Positions 16,952 through 28,992 of a DNA stretch of 64,000 nt are shown in pieces. The translations under genes were made by a program, and so were the position numbers. Position 1 is the stretch's first letter; the number at the start of each line of letters is the position of its first letter. A model generated the notes under the pieces. That model had not been told where the DNA came from, did no database searches, and was given only the letters and a program-made list of their open reading frames with translations. The stretch is taken from assembly GCA_016213205.1 (NCBI GenBank), contig JACRAZ010000079.1:1-64000 (forward strand), given 5' to 3'. This DNA comes from Burkholderiales bacterium. Lineage in GTDB: Bacteria > Pseudomonadota > Gammaproteobacteria > Burkholderiales > Burkholderiaceae_C.

Positions 16952-18133
16952 CTACAGCCTCTGCAGTCGCTGCAATGCAGCGTTCAACGTGTCGTCGCGC
17001 TTGGCATAACAGAAGCGAACCAGGCCCTGGTTGCGGCCATCGCCATAGAAGGCTGACAGCGGAATCGCCGCCACGCCCACCTCGGTGGTGAGCCAGCGGC
17101 AGAAGGCCTCCTCAGGCAGATCGCTGATGGCGCTGTAGTCCACGCACTGGAAGTAGCTGCCCTCGCTGGGCAGCAGCTTGAAGCGCGTGCTTTCCAGGCC
17201 GGCGCGGAACAGGTCGCGCTTGGCCGCGTAGAACGCCGGCAGCCCGAGGTGCGGCCGGGGGTCGACCATGAAACGCGCGAGGCCGTGCTGCATGGGCGTG
17301 TTCACGGTGAACACATTGAACTGGTGCACCTTGCGGAACTCGGCCATCAGCGCGGCCGGCGCGGCCACGTAACCCACCTTCCAGCCGGTGACATGGTAGG
17401 TCTTGCCGAAGCTCGAGATCACGAAGCTGCGGGCCGCCAGCTCGGGCACCGAGGCCGCGCTGGCGTGGGGCTCGCCGTCGTAGACCATGTGCTCGTAGAC
17501 CTCGTCGGCGATCAGCACGATCTCGGTCGGGCGCAGCAGCTCGGCCAGCGCCAGCAGGTCGGCGCGGCGCCAGATCGTGGCGCTGGGGTTGTGCGGCGTG
17601 TTCACGATGATCGCCCGCGTGCGTGGCGTGATCGCCGCGCCGATGGCGGCGAAGTCGGGCCGGAAGGTACCGGCCGTCAGCGCCACCCGCACCACCGTGG
17701 CCCCGGCCAGCGCGATGTTGGGCACGTAGCTGTCGTAGCAGGGCTCGAGCACGATCACCTCGTCGCCCGGGCCCACGGTGGCCAGCACCGCGGTGAGGAT
17801 GGCCTGCGTGGCGCCGGCGGTGATCGTCACCTCGGTGCTGGCGTCGTAGTGCTGGCCGTACAGGGCTTCGATCTTGGCCGTCACCGCCTCGCGCAGCGGT
17901 GCCACGCCGGCCATCGGCGGGTACTGGTTCAGCCCCTCGCGCATGGCCTGGTACACCGCTTCGGACAGGCGCTGGTCGCAGTCGAAATCCGGGAACCCCT
18001 GGCCCAGATTCACGGCACCATGCTCCGCGGCCAGCGCCGACATCACGGTGAAGATCGTCGTGCCCACGTTCGGCAGGCGGCTGTGCAGCACCGGGGTGCG
18101 GGGCAGGGCGGTGTTCATGGGCTTTGCAGGCAT
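16952..18133 (-). CDS. PLP-dependent aminotransferase, methionine aminotransferase-like (YbdL type)
   Basis: A 393-residue fold-type I class I/II aminotransferase. Cofactor residues are visible: N182 in NTPHNPSA, D210 and Y213 in IADEVYEH, and the Schiff-base lysine K244 in SSFGKTYHVTGWK. QGFPDF near the N terminus and the overall length fit the YbdL/kynurenine aminotransferase-like branch, which prefers methionine and aromatic donors. It begins one base after the end of cysB on the same strand, so it is the last gene of a unit with lptF, lptG, cbiX and cysB. A sulfur amino acid role would suit that position. A Met codon at 18118 is an alternative start. Confidence 0.85.
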   Translation of the reverse strand: MPAKPMNTALPRTPVLHSRLPNVGTTIFTVMSALAAEHGAVNLGQGFPDFDCDQRLSEAVYQAMREGLNQYPPMAGVAPLREAVTAKIEALYGQHYDASTEVTITAGATQAILTAVLATVGPGDEVIVLEPCYDSYVPNIALAGATVVRVALTAGTFRPDFAAIGAAITPRTRAIIVNTPHNPSATIWRRADLLALAELLRPTEIVLIADEVYEHMVYDGEPHASAASVPELAARSFVISSFGKTYHVTGWKVGYVAAPAALMAEFRKVHQFNVFTVNTPMQHGLARFMVDPRPHLGLPAFYAAKRDLFRAGLESTRFKLLPSEGSYFQCVDYSAISDLPEEAFCRWLTTEVGVAAIPLSAFYGDGRNQGLVRFCYAKRDDTLNAALQRLQRL

Positions 18134-18134
18134 C

Positions 18135-19082
18135 TCACAGGGTGTAGTCGGCCTCGCCGTGGCCGGACATCGCGCGCTCGATCAAGGGGCGCGTGAGCCG
18201 GTCGGACAGCAGCTCGGAAAACGCATAGACGAACAGCCGCAGGTACGCCCCGCGCTTGAACGCCACGCGCGAGGTGTTCGGGCCGAACAGGTGGCCCGCG
18301 GGGTGCGAGACGAGGTCGCCGCCCGGCGGATCGTCGCGCACCGCCAGCTCGGACACCACGCCCACGCCCATGCCCAGCCGCACGTAGGTCTTGATCACGT
18401 CGGCGTCGATGGCTTCGAGCGCGATGTTGGGCTTGAGGCGGGCGCGCGCGAAGGCGGCGTCCAGGCGTGAGCGGCCACTGAAGGTGGGGTGATAGGTCAC
18501 CAGCGGCTCCGCGGCCAGCTGATCCATTGTCACCCGCTCCACCTGGGCCAGCGGGTGCTGGGCCGGTACCACGATCACGTGCTGCCACTGGTAGCAGGGC
18601 AGGCTGACCAGGCCTTCCACCTCGGTGAGGGATTCGGTGGCCAGGCCGATCTCGGCCACGTCGTCCAGCAGCATGCGGGCCACGTCGGCGGGCGTGCCCT
18701 GGTGCAGCACCACCTGCACCTTCGGGAAGCGGCGCCGCAGCTGCGCCACGGGTTCGGGCAGGAAGTAACGCGCCTGTGAGTGGGTGGTGGCGATCGAGAG
18801 CGTGCCCGCGTCCTGCTTGGAGAACTCGTCGCCGATGCGCTTGAGGTTCGCCACCTCGCGCATGATCAGCTCGATCGACTTCAGCACCAGTTGCCCTGGC
18901 TCGGTGACGCGCCGGATGCGCTTGCCATGGCGCGCGAAGATGTCCACGCCCAGCTCTTCCTCCAGTTCGAGGATGGCCTTGCTGATGCCGGGCTGCGAGG
19001 TGTGCAGCGCCTTGGCCGTTTCGGTGAGGTTGAGGTTGCGGCGCACGGCCTCCTGCACGAAACGGAACTGGTGCAGGTTCAT
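18135..19082 (-). CDS. cysB: CysB family LysR-type regulator of sulfur assimilation
   Basis: A 315-residue LysR-type regulator. The winged HTH is N-terminal (MNLHQFRFVQEAVRRNLNLT, then AKALHTSQPGISKAI), with the CysB-specific wording of the recognition region. The C-terminal inducer domain includes TTHSQARYFLPE, which lines the O-acetylserine/sulfate site, and GVGVVSELA. CysB proteins activate sulfate uptake and reduction genes in response to acetylserine. Its ATG (19082) overlaps the stop of cbiX by four bases, implying coupled translation. The link with cbiX makes sense, because siroheme is the cofactor of sulfite reductase. Confidence 0.92.
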   Translation of the reverse strand: MNLHQFRFVQEAVRRNLNLTETAKALHTSQPGISKAILELEEELGVDIFARHGKRIRRVTEPGQLVLKSIELIMREVANLKRIGDEFSKQDAGTLSIATTHSQARYFLPEPVAQLRRRFPKVQVVLHQGTPADVARMLLDDVAEIGLATESLTEVEGLVSLPCYQWQHVIVVPAQHPLAQVERVTMDQLAAEPLVTYHPTFSGRSRLDAAFARARLKPNIALEAIDADVIKTYVRLGMGVGVVSELAVRDDPPGGDLVSHPAGHLFGPNTSRVAFKRGAYLRLFVYAFSELLSDRLTRPLIERAMSGHGEADYTL

Positions 19083-19477
19083 CGCAGGTCGACCTTGGGC
19101 AGCCCCGCCGCCGCGACGGCGACGGCCGCCATCGCCTCCACCAGGGCTGGGGCCTCGCCCACCGCGGGGTGCAGGATCCAGCGCACCGCAGGGTACTCGG
19201 CCTCCAACTGGGCCATCAGCACCGGAATGTCCTTGCGCACATGGCCACCAGCGCCCAGGAACAGGGGCAGCACATCCACCGTGGTGCAGCCGGCGGCGGC
19301 CAGCGCGGCCCCGGCTTCGGGCAGGCGCGGGGCCATGAACTCCAGAAAGGCCAGCGCCACCGGAACCTGGGGCTGCAGGGCGCGGCACCGCGCGGCCACC
19401 GCCTCGAACGGGCGCGCCCACTGGGGGTCGCGTGCGCCGTGCGCAAACAACAGCAGGCCGGATCGGGGATCACTCAT
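19079..19477 (-). CDS. cbiX: Sirohydrochlorin chelatase, short CbiX/SirB type
   Basis: A 132-residue chelatase that inserts a divalent metal into sirohydrochlorin, giving siroheme or a cobalamin precursor. The two metal-handling histidines are visible at H13 (LLFAHGARDP) and H79 (FLGAGGHVRKD). The size is that of the single-domain CbiX-S form, which works as a homodimer. The start at 19477 overlaps the lptG stop (ATGA) and has GAGG upstream; a much longer upstream frame is a shadow of lptG. Its stop overlaps the cysB start, so it is locked between an LPS-transport gene and a sulfur regulator. Iron chelation for siroheme is the likelier use here. Confidence 0.88.
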   Translation of the reverse strand: MSDPRSGLLLFAHGARDPQWARPFEAVAARCRALQPQVPVALAFLEFMAPRLPEAGAALAAAGCTTVDVLPLFLGAGGHVRKDIPVLMAQLEAEYPAVRWILHPAVGEAPALVEAMAAVAVAAAGLPKVDLR

Positions 19478-20589
19478 CGGTACCTCACCAGCCACGCATA
19501 GGCGGCCATCGACATCAGAAGGAACAGCAGGCTCGGCGCTGCGGCCACGAGCCAGGGCGTCCACAGCTTGAGCAGGCCGACATGGCCGGACACGTTGTTC
19601 AGCAGCACGAAGCTGATGCCGAGCATGATGCCGCCGAAGACCTTGAAGCTCACGCCACCGGCGCGCGAGTGCAGGTAGGCAAACGGCAGGGCCAGCGCCA
19701 TCATCACCACGCAGGCCAACGGGTAGAAGGCCTTCTTCCAGAACTGGATCTCGTGGCGTTGCGTGGCCTGGTCCTGGTCGGTCAGGTGGGCACTGTAGCG
19801 CCAGAGCTCGGCCGTCGACATGGTCTGGACCGGCAGCAAGGCCGCCGCCACCACCCGGGCATCGAGCGAGCTGGCCCATTGCAGGCTGGGCAGCACCTGC
19901 ATCGACAGGCCCGCGCCGGCGTTCGCCTCCTCGGGCGTGGGCCAGGTGGTGCGCTCCACCTGGCGCAGCTGCCACTGCCCGTTGCCGTCGACACGGGCGG
20001 CCTGTGCGGCCAGTTGCAGCCGCAGGCGCCCCTCGATGTCGAACTCGAAGATGCGAACGCCCTGCATCTCGCCGCCGCCGCTGGCGACCGAAACGTTGAC
20101 CGACACGTTGCGCAGCCCACCGGCGTCCTGGCGCTTCTCCTTCAGCCAGGCACCGCCGCGCCCGAGCGGCAGCCCGCCGCGGTTGCCCGCCTTCAGCAGC
20201 ACGGCCTGGCGCTCGGTCCAGGGCGAGACATAGTCGCCCACCACGAAGGTGAGCGCGGCGAACACCACGCCGGGCACTGCCAGCAGCGCAAGCGCACGCC
20301 CAGGGCCCAGGCCGCCGGTGCGCAGGATGGTGAACTCGGACGACTGCGCCAGCCGGGCCATCGCGTAGATGGTGCCGATCAGCACGGCGATCGGAAACAG
20401 CTCGTAGAAGCGGCCCGGCACCGAGAGCACCGCACGCAGCATCACGCGGCCCAGCGTCATGCCGTCGCGACCCACGTCGTCCAGGTCGTCGACCACGTCG
20501 ATGAAGAAGAACAGCGACAGGAAGGCGATCGCCACGAAGGCCACCGACCACACGATGTCGCGGTAGAGCAGGCGGCGAACGGTCTTCAT
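19474..20589 (-). CDS. lptG: LPS export ABC transporter permease LptG
   Basis: A 371-residue inner-membrane permease of the LptB2FG lipopolysaccharide extractor. Three N-terminal membrane helices (IVWSVAFVAIAFLSLFFFI near the start) are followed by a periplasmic beta-jellyroll domain (about 125-265) and three C-terminal helices. SSEFTILRTGG matches the coupling region that contacts the LptB ATPase. The start at 20589 ([11 protein letters not shown]) overlaps the lptF stop (ATGA). The downstream cbiX start overlaps this gene's stop. Confidence 0.92.
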   Translation of the reverse strand: MKTVRRLLYRDIVWSVAFVAIAFLSLFFFIDVVDDLDDVGRDGMTLGRVMLRAVLSVPGRFYELFPIAVLIGTIYAMARLAQSSEFTILRTGGLGPGRALALLAVPGVVFAALTFVVGDYVSPWTERQAVLLKAGNRGGLPLGRGGAWLKEKRQDAGGLRNVSVNVSVASGGGEMQGVRIFEFDIEGRLRLQLAAQAARVDGNGQWQLRQVERTTWPTPEEANAGAGLSMQVLPSLQWASSLDARVVAAALLPVQTMSTAELWRYSAHLTDQDQATQRHEIQFWKKAFYPLACVVMMALALPFAYLHSRAGGVSFKVFGGIMLGISFVLLNNVSGHVGLLKLWTPWLVAAAPSLLFLLMSMAAYAWLVRYR

Positions 20590-21683
20590 GTGCCAGCCGC
20601 CGCCTTGCCGCGGCCAGCGAACAGCACCGTGCCGTTGTCGCGCCACCAGATCAGCGCCAGCGCGATCAGGAACGCGCCACCATGCAGCCACAGCATCAGC
20701 GGGCCCATCGCCACGCGCTCGGCGCCGATCCAGGCCTGCGACAGGTTGATCAGGTTGAAGTAGACGACGAAGGTCAGCAGCGCGAACAGCAGGTTCCAGT
20801 TGCTCGCGCGCCGCGGGTTCGTCGCCGCCAGGCCGATGCCCAGCAGCAGCAGGTTGCCCGAGGCCAGCAGCAGCCCGAAGCGCCAGGCCAGTTCGCCCTG
20901 GTTGCGAGGCGTGGGCTCACGCATCAGCTCGATCGTGGGCAGCGCCTTGGCCGGGCGTTCGGTGGCCCGGCGCACGGCACGTTCGTCGGCCAGCACCCGG
21001 TAGGTGTCGAAGCTGGCCAGCGTGCGGGTGCGGGTCTCGGCGTTGGTCTCGTTGCGCTGGCCGCGCTCGAGCTCCAGCATGCGGTCCTCGCCAATGGTCT
21101 GCAGGCGCCCGGTGCGCGCGGCGGTCACCGACTCCACCGCGCCCTTGCGCGAGAGGATGAACACGTTGTGGCCATCGCTGCCCTCCTGGCTGGCCCGGTC
21201 GACGAAGAACACGCGGCTGCCGTCGCGGGAAGTCTGGAACACCCCGGGCGCCACGCGGGACAGGTCGGACCGTTGTTCATATCGCTGCTTGAGCTCGCTG
21301 CCGCTGCGGTTGGCCCAGGGCCAGACGAACAGCAGCAGCACGCCCACCACCACCAGCACCGGAAAAGCCATGCGCAGCACCGGTGCCACCAGGCGGGCCA
21401 GGCCCACGCCGCTGGAGAACCAGATCACCATCTCGCTGTCGCGGTACATGCGCCCCAGCGACACCACCACCGCGATGAACAGCGACAGCGTCAGCATCGT
21501 CGGAATGTGCTGCAACGCCGCGTAGCCCAGCACGAGCACCACGTCCTCCGGCGCCACCACGCCACCGGCCGCCTGTCCCAGCGTGCGGATCAGGAACATG
21601 GTGATCACGATGGTGAGGATCACCACGAGGGTGGCCCCGAAGCTGCGCGCCATCTCTCGGCGCACTGTTGAATCGAATAACAT
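20586..21683 (-). CDS. lptF: LPS export ABC transporter permease LptF
   Basis: A 365-residue partner permease of Lpt[20 protein letters not shown] is the typical LptF start. Membrane helices flank a periplasmic jellyroll domain, and [11 protein letters not shown] is the coupling helix for LptB. A longer upstream frame of about 520 residues is a shadow of pepA on the opposite strand. The gene is divergent from pepA with only 27 bases between start codons, the classic proteobacterial arrangement. The promoters must therefore lie partly inside the opposing coding sequences. Confidence 0.93.
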   Translation of the reverse strand: MLFDSTVRREMARSFGATLVVILTIVITMFLIRTLGQAAGGVVAPEDVVLVLGYAALQHIPTMLTLSLFIAVVVSLGRMYRDSEMVIWFSSGVGLARLVAPVLRMAFPVLVVVGVLLLFVWPWANRSGSELKQRYEQRSDLSRVAPGVFQTSRDGSRVFFVDRASQEGSDGHNVFILSRKGAVESVTAARTGRLQTIGEDRMLELERGQRNETNAETRTRTLASFDTYRVLADERAVRRATERPAKALPTIELMREPTPRNQGELAWRFGLLLASGNLLLLGIGLAATNPRRASNWNLLFALLTFVVYFNLINLSQAWIGAERVAMGPLMLWLHGGAFLIALALIWWRDNGTVLFAGRGKAAAGT

Positions 21684-21710
21684 CTTTGGATCATCAAACC
21701 TGTGCGAATT

Positions 21711-23177
21711 ATGGACTTCCGTACCCATGTGATCGCGCCGGGGGCCACAAGCCGCCTGGGCGCCGACGCGCTGCTGATCGTGCTGGCGGGAGACACCCTG
21801 CCAGCGGGCCTGGACGAGCCGCTGGCCGCGGCGGTGAAGGAGGCCGTCGCGCAGGGCGACTTCGCGCTCAAGCCCGGCAAGGTGGCCTACCTGCGCCAGG
21901 TGGCCGGCGTGAAGGCGCCGCGCGTGGCGGTGGCCTGTGCCGCCCACGGCGCGCCCAAGGCCTTGAAGGCGGCCGCCGCTGCCGGGCTCGGTGTGCTCAA
22001 GGGCCTGGGCGCCAGGCACCTGGCGGTGCAGCTGGCGGGCCTGGGCGAGCTGCATGCGGGCCACGCGGAGGCGCTGGCCACCGCCGTGGCCGACGCGGTG
22101 TACCTGTACCGCAGCACCAAGCCCAGCGCGCCGCCGGCGCCCAAGCTGGACAAGCTCACGCTGCTGGCGGGCTCCCGGCCGGAGGCCGCCGAACTCGCCA
22201 CCGGGCTCGAGCGCGCGGCCGCGGTGATCGAAGGCGTGAACCTCGCGCGCGAGCTCGCCAACCGGCCCGGCAACCACTGCACGCCCACGGTGCTGGCCAA
22301 CGAGGCCCGCAAGATGGCCCGGGCCCATGGGCTGCGCATCGAGGTGATGGACCGCAAGGCGATCGAGAAGCTCGGCATGGGCTCCTTCCTCGCGGTGGCG
22401 CGCGGGTCGGACGAACCGCCACGCTTCATCGTCATGCACTACCAGGGCGCGGCCAAGTCGGTGCCGCCGGTGGTGCTGGTGGGCAAGGGCATCACCTTCG
22501 ATTCGGGCGGAATCTCGCTCAAGCCCGGGCCCGAGATGGACGAGATGAAGTTCGACATGGGCGGCGCCGCCAGCGTGATCGGCACGCTGCGCGCGGTGGC
22601 GCAGCTCAAGCCCCGCCTCAACCTCATCGGTGTCGTCGCGGCCGCCGAGAACCTGCCCAGCGGGCGGGCGCTGAAGCCGGGCGACGTGGTCACCAGCCTG
22701 TCCGGCCAGACGATCGAAGTGCTCAACACCGACGCCGAAGGCCGCCTCATCCTGTGCGACGCGCTCACCTACGTTGAGCGCTTCAAGCCGGCATCGGTGG
22801 TGGACATCGCCACCCTCACGGGCGCCTGCGTCATCGCGCTGGGCAAGGTGCGCTCGGGCCTGTTCAGCACCGACGACGGGCTGGCCAACGACCTGCTGGC
22901 CGCGGGTGATGCGGCGCTCGACCCCTGCTGGCGCATGCCGATGGACGAGGACTACGACGAAGGCCTGAAGAGCCACTTCGCCGACATTCCCAACATCGCG
23001 GGCCGTGACGGCGGCGCGATCACCGCGGCCATGTTCCTGAAGCGCTTTGCCGGCAAGATGCGCTGGGCGCACCTGGACGTGGCCGGCACGGCCTGGAAGT
23101 CGGGCGCGGCCAAGGGAGCCACCGGTCGGCCGGTGGGGCTGCTCACCCACTACGTGCTGTCCCAGGCACTGAAGTGA
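21711..23177 (+). CDS. pepA: Leucyl aminopeptidase (cytosol aminopeptidase)
   Basis: A 488-residue M17 family dimetal aminopeptidase that removes N-terminal residues from peptides. The catalytic domain shows [16 protein letters not shown] and [11 protein letters not shown] (metal ligands Lys and Asp) and the family signature NTDAEGRL (about 338-345). The N-terminal macro-like domain precedes it. The start is taken as the ATG at 21711 (MDFRTHV); a GTG three codons earlier is possible. No Shine-Dalgarno site is obvious. Some PepA proteins also bind DNA, but that cannot be judged here. It is divergent from lptF and precedes holC by a short gap. Confidence 0.93.
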   Translation: MDFRTHVIAPGATSRLGADALLIVLAGDTLPAGLDEPLAAAVKEAVAQGDFALKPGKVAYLRQVAGVKAPRVAVACAAHGAPKALKAAAAAGLGVLKGLGARHLAVQLAGLGELHAGHAEALATAVADAVYLYRSTKPSAPPAPKLDKLTLLAGSRPEAAELATGLERAAAVIEGVNLARELANRPGNHCTPTVLANEARKMARAHGLRIEVMDRKAIEKLGMGSFLAVARGSDEPPRFIVMHYQGAAKSVPPVVLVGKGITFDSGGISLKPGPEMDEMKFDMGGAASVIGTLRAVAQLKPRLNLIGVVAAAENLPSGRALKPGDVVTSLSGQTIEVLNTDAEGRLILCDALTYVERFKPASVVDIATLTGACVIALGKVRSGLFSTDDGLANDLLAAGDAALDPCWRMPMDEDYDEGLKSHFADIPNIAGRDGGAITAAMFLKRFAGKMRWAHLDVAGTAWKSGAAKGATGRPVGLLTHYVLSQALK

Positions 23178-23208
23178 GCGGCCCGCGGCACAGGGTGGGG
23201 CGCCGGCC

Positions 23209-23637
23209 ATGACCGACGTGGCGTTCCACACCGGCATCGCGGACAAGCTCGGCTACACCTGCCGTCTGCTGCGCAAGGCCTGGCGGCAGGGGGCCTGCGT
23301 GGTGGCCACCGGTGACGCGCAGCTGCTGTCGAGGCTGGACACGCAGCTGTGGGTCTTCGAGCAGGAGGAGTTCGTGCCGCACGCACGCCTGCGCTCGGGC
23401 GAACGGGTGGCGCCGGTGATGGCCCGCACGCCGATCTGGCTGGCGGACGACCCCGGCGCGGTGCCCGGACCCACGGTGCTGGTGAACCTGGGGCCGGACA
23501 TGGCCCCGGCGCCGCAGCGTTTTGCGCGGGTGATCGAGATCGTCTCCGACGACCCGCAGGACGTGCACCAGGGCCGCCAGCGTTGGCGCCAATACCTCGC
23601 CTCGGGCCTGCAGCCCACGCAGCTCAAGCCGTCATAG
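23209..23637 (+). CDS. holC: DNA polymerase III chi subunit
   Basis: A 142-residue chi subunit that links the clamp loader (through psi) to single-strand binding protein. MTDVAFHTGIADKLGYTCRLLRKA is the family N terminus, and LWVFEQEEFVPHA and PIWLADDP are the characteristic internal blocks. No psi gene (holD) is nearby, as is usual. It begins 31 bases after pepA on the same strand, an order conserved across proteobacteria, and is probably co-transcribed with it. Confidence 0.9.
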   Translation: MTDVAFHTGIADKLGYTCRLLRKAWRQGACVVATGDAQLLSRLDTQLWVFEQEEFVPHARLRSGERVAPVMARTPIWLADDPGAVPGPTVLVNLGPDMAPAPQRFARVIEIVSDDPQDVHQGRQRWRQYLASGLQPTQLKPS

Positions 23638-23866
23638 GCGACACGGCGGGCTTGGCCCTCCGCACTTACCCGGGTCGGCGATCACGGCGAGTGGCGCGTT
23701 GAAGCTGTCAACCGCGCACCGAGGAGCCTGGGCACGGCGTTTGCGTCGGTCCCGCTCCGAGGATTCCCGGTATGGGGCGTCTTCTCAATTGGAGTATGGT
23801 TGCGCCCGTTGAGAAACACCCGACGGACATTTTCCAGTCTCAACCAACTCATCCGGAGGTATTTGC

Positions 23867-24997
23867 ATGCAAGTCAAGCTCAATGCGGTCGTCACTGCGG
23901 CCGCGATGCTGTTCGCCGGCGCCTCGATGGCGCAGGAAATGGTCGTCAAGATCGGCCACGTCGGCCCGATCTCGGGTGCCCAGGCCCACTACGGCAAGGA
24001 CAACGAGAACGGCGCACGCATGGCCATCGACGACCTGAATGCCAAGGGCGTGACGATCGGTGGCAAGAAGGTCAAGCTCGAGCTGGTGGCCGAAGACGAT
24101 GCAGCCGATCCGAAGCAGGGCACTGCCGCCGCGCAGAAGCTGTGCGATGCCAAGGTGGCCGGCGTGGTGGGCCACCTGAATTCCGGCACGACGATCCCTG
24201 CCTCCAGCGTCTACAACCAGTGCGGCCTGCCAATGGTGACGCCCTCGGCCACCAATCCTAAGCTCACGCAGCAAGGCTTCAAGAACGTCTTCCGCCTGCT
24301 CGCCAACGACAATGCGCTGGGCGCCGGCCTCGCGCTGCATGCGGCCAACAACCTGAAGTTGAAGAAGGTCGCGATCATCGATGACCGCACCGCTTACGGC
24401 CAGGGCGTGGCCGAAGTGTTCAAGAAGACCGCGGCGGCCAAGGGCATCCAGATCGTCGACGAACAGTTCACCACCGACAAGGCAACCGACTTCATGGCCA
24501 TCCTCACGGCCATCAAGTCCAAGGCCCCGGACGGCATCTTCTACGGTGGCATGAGCCCGCAGGCCGGCCCGATGCTGCGCCAGATGGAACAGCTCGGCCT
24601 CACGAACGCCAAGTTCTTCGGCGGCGACGGCATCTGCGACCAGGAGATCATGAAGTTGTCCGGTGGCGCCAAGACGATTGGCAACGTGGTGTGCGCCGAG
24701 GGCGGCGCATCGCTCGACAAGATGCCCGGCGGCAAGGCCTGGAAGGATCGCTACGACGCGAAGTACCCGAAGCAGTTCCAGGTGTACTCGCCCTACGTGT
24801 ACGACGCCGTGCACGTGCTGGTGCAGGCCATGGTCGAAGCCGGCTCGACCGACCCCAAGGTCTACCTGCCGAAGCTCGCGGGGATCAACTTCCAGGGCGT
24901 GACCACCAAGGTGGGCTTCGAAGCCGATGGGGAACTGAAGAACCCGGCGATGACCCTGTACGTCTACAGGGACGGCAAGAAGGTCGCGCTGAACTGA
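23867..24997 (+). CDS. Branched-chain amino acid ABC transporter substrate-binding protein (LivJ/LivK type)
   Basis: A 376-residue periplasmic binding protein of the type I fold. A signal peptide (1-22, cleavage after SMA) precedes KIGHVGPISGAQAHYGKDNENG, the typical LivJ opening with ligand-contacting residues. VVGHLNSGTTIPAS and MVTPSATNPKLT form the binding cleft. A good GGAGG lies ahead of the ATG. It is a stand-alone gene: no permease or ATPase genes adjoin it, so it must work with components encoded elsewhere. A dispersed GC-rich repeat and a strong terminator follow. The 229 bases upstream contain no promoter I can defend. Confidence 0.9.
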   Translation: MQVKLNAVVTAAAMLFAGASMAQEMVVKIGHVGPISGAQAHYGKDNENGARMAIDDLNAKGVTIGGKKVKLELVAEDDAADPKQGTAAAQKLCDAKVAGVVGHLNSGTTIPASSVYNQCGLPMVTPSATNPKLTQQGFKNVFRLLANDNALGAGLALHAANNLKLKKVAIIDDRTAYGQGVAEVFKKTAAAKGIQIVDEQFTTDKATDFMAILTAIKSKAPDGIFYGGMSPQAGPMLRQMEQLGLTNAKFFGGDGICDQEIMKLSGGAKTIGNVVCAEGGASLDKMPGGKAWKDRYDAKYPKQFQVYSPYVYDAVHVLVQAMVEAGSTDPKVYLPKLAGINFQGVTTKVGFEADGELKNPAMTLYVYRDGKKVALN

Positions 24998-25010
24998 GCG
25001 CAGCCCCGAA

Positions 25011-25073
25011 GTGCCTGCGGCGCTCCCCCTCCAGGGGGCCACGCCAGCGGCCCGGCAAAGCCGGTTCCGCGGC
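25011..25073. repeat. Dispersed GC-rich repeat, copy A
   Basis: A 63-base palindromic-looking unit (CCCCC-t-CCAGGGGG, then AGCGGCCCGGCaaAGCCGG, then TCCGCGG) just after the livJ-type gene. It matches a second copy inside truB (41983-42046); the last 29 bases differ at only three positions. It resembles the short REP-like elements that follow genes in GC-rich Burkholderiales. Confidence 0.75.
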
Positions 25074-25086
25074 GTGTGCTGGAAGG

Positions 25087-25118
25087 AACAAGGGACGCGT
25101 TGGCGTCCCTTGTTTCTT
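25087..25118. terminator. Strong bidirectional intrinsic terminator
   Basis: A perfect 12-bp stem AACAAGGGACGC/GCGTCCCTTGTT with a GTTG loop and TTTCTT following on the forward strand. It lies between the convergent binding-protein gene and glgP and can serve both. Confidence 0.9.
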
Positions 25119-25130
25119 GGGGGCCGGTGG

Positions 25131-27566
<2,436 letters not shown>

Positions 27567-27621
27567 CTCGGTTCCTTGTTGTGGGCAGGCAGTCGCTTGC
27601 TACCGACGGATTTGCATTATT

Positions 27622-27657
27622 CATGCCCTGGTGCAGCTTCCAATCGATTCGGGCATG
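27622..27657. promoter_or_regulatory. Inverted repeat in the glgP/glgC intergenic region
   Basis: CATGCCC (27622-27628) and GGGCATG (27651-27657) face each other across 22 bases. TGGTGC (27629-27634) and a GCACCA (27658-27663) extend the symmetry partly. The position between divergent glycogen genes suits an operator; the protein that would bind is unknown. Confidence 0.4.
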
Positions 27658-27723
27658 GCACCATCACACCGAAGCTGGCGAATCCATGGCAGGACGCCGG
27701 CAGCCCGTGAGGAGCACTTGACC

Positions 27724-28992
27724 ATGGCCACCATCGAACTCGCCTCCAGCCTTGACCTCCCCAAACGCGCGGTTGCACTCGTGCTGGCCGGCGGCCGCGG
27801 CAGCCGGCTGAAGCAGCTGACCGACCGCCGCGCCAAGCCCGCGGTGTATTTCGGCGGCAAGTTCCGCATCGTTGATTTCGCGCTGTCGAACTGCCTGAAC
27901 TCCGGCATCCGGCGCATCGGCGTGATCACGCAGTACAAGAGCCACAGCCTGTTGCGGCACCTGCAGCGCGGCTGGGCATTCCTGAAAAGCGAGATGAACG
28001 AGTTCGTCGACCTGCTGCCGGCGCAGCAGCGGGTGGACGAGGAATCCTGGTACCGCGGCACCGCCGACGCGGTGTACCAGAACCAGGACATCCTGGCGGC
28101 CTACGGCGCCGACTACATCGTGGTGCTCGCCGGCGATCACATCTACAAGATGAACTATGCGCTGATGCTCGCCGACCACGTGGCCCAGGGCCGCGAATGC
28201 ACGGTGGCCTGCATCGAGGTGCCGCGCAGCGAGGCCAGCGCGTTCGGCGTGATGGCGATCGACGCGCAGCGCCGCATCATCGACTTCGTCGAAAAGCCGG
28301 CCGTCCCACCGGCCATGCCGGGCAAGCCCGACAAGTCGCTCGCCAGCATGGGCATCTACGTGTTCAATGCGCGCTACCTGTACCGCGAACTCGAGCGCGA
28401 CATGGCCGATCCGAACTCGAGCCACGACTTCGGCAAGGACATCATCCCCGCGGCGGTGCGCAACGGCCAGGCGGTGGCACACCCCTTCGACATCAGCTGC
28501 GTCGGGGCCAAGCCCGGCGCCCTGCCGTACTGGCGTGACGTGGGCACGATCGATGCCTACTGGGACGCCAACATCGACCTCACCGCCACCGTGCCGGAGC
28601 TGAACCTGTACGACACACGCTGGCCGATCTGGACCTACCAGCCGCAACTGCCGCCGGCGAAGTTCGTGCACAACCAGGACGACCGCCGCGGCCTGGCCAT
28701 CGAATCGCTGGTGGCCGGCGGCTGCATCGTCTCGGGCCGCGCGTTCCGCACGCTGCTGTTTTCCAACGTGCGGGTGCACTCGCACTCCGAGGTGAACTGG
28801 TCGGTGTTGCTGCCCGGCGTACAGGTGGGGCGTGGCGCGCGCCTGAACCGGGTGGTGGTCGACCGCGGCTGCAACATCCCCGACGGCATGGTGATCGGTG
28901 AGAACGCCGAGGAAGACGCCAAGCACTTCTATCGCAGCGAGCAAGGCATCACGCTGGTGACACGCGGCATGCTGGAGGCGATGACATCGTGA
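27724..28992 (+). CDS. glgC: Glucose-1-phosphate adenylyltransferase
   Basis: A 422-residue ADP-glucose pyrophosphorylase, the committed step of bacterial glycogen synthesis. The N-terminal nucleotidyltransferase domain shows [20 protein letters not shown] and [15 protein letters not shown]. The glucose-1-phosphate site FVEKP and the catalytic-loop region [12 protein letters not shown] are intact. The C-terminal left-handed beta-helix carries the allosteric surface. The start is the ATG at 27724 behind GAGGAG; an upstream in-frame extension is a shadow of glgP. Its last codons overlap the glgA GTG start, so the two are translationally coupled. Confidence 0.95.
   Translation: MATIELASSLDLPKRAVALVLAGGRGSRLKQLTDRRAKPAVYFGGKFRIVDFALSNCLNSGIRRIGVITQYKSHSLLRHLQRGWAFLKSEMNEFVDLLPAQQRVDEESWYRGTADAVYQNQDILAAYGADYIVVLAGDHIYKMNYALMLADHVAQGRECTVACIEVPRSEASAFGVMAIDAQRRIIDFVEKPAVPPAMPGKPDKSLASMGIYVFNARYLYRELERDMADPNSSHDFGKDIIPAAVRNGQAVAHPFDISCVGAKPGALPYWRDVGTIDAYWDANIDLTATVPELNLYDTRWPIWTYQPQLPPAKFVHNQDDRRGLAIESLVAGGCIVSGRAFRTLLFSNVRVHSHSEVNWSVLLPGVQVGRGARLNRVVVDRGCNIPDGMVIGENAEEDAKHFYRSEQGITLVTRGMLEAMTS

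Noticed and set aside
21684..23246. About 520 extra N-terminal residues on LptF
   Set aside because: This is the antisense of pepA; LptF homology starts at [10 protein letters not shown].
23638..23866. A promoter for the binding-protein gene
   Set aside because: Several TTG- and TAT-like hexamers occur but none with acceptable spacing.
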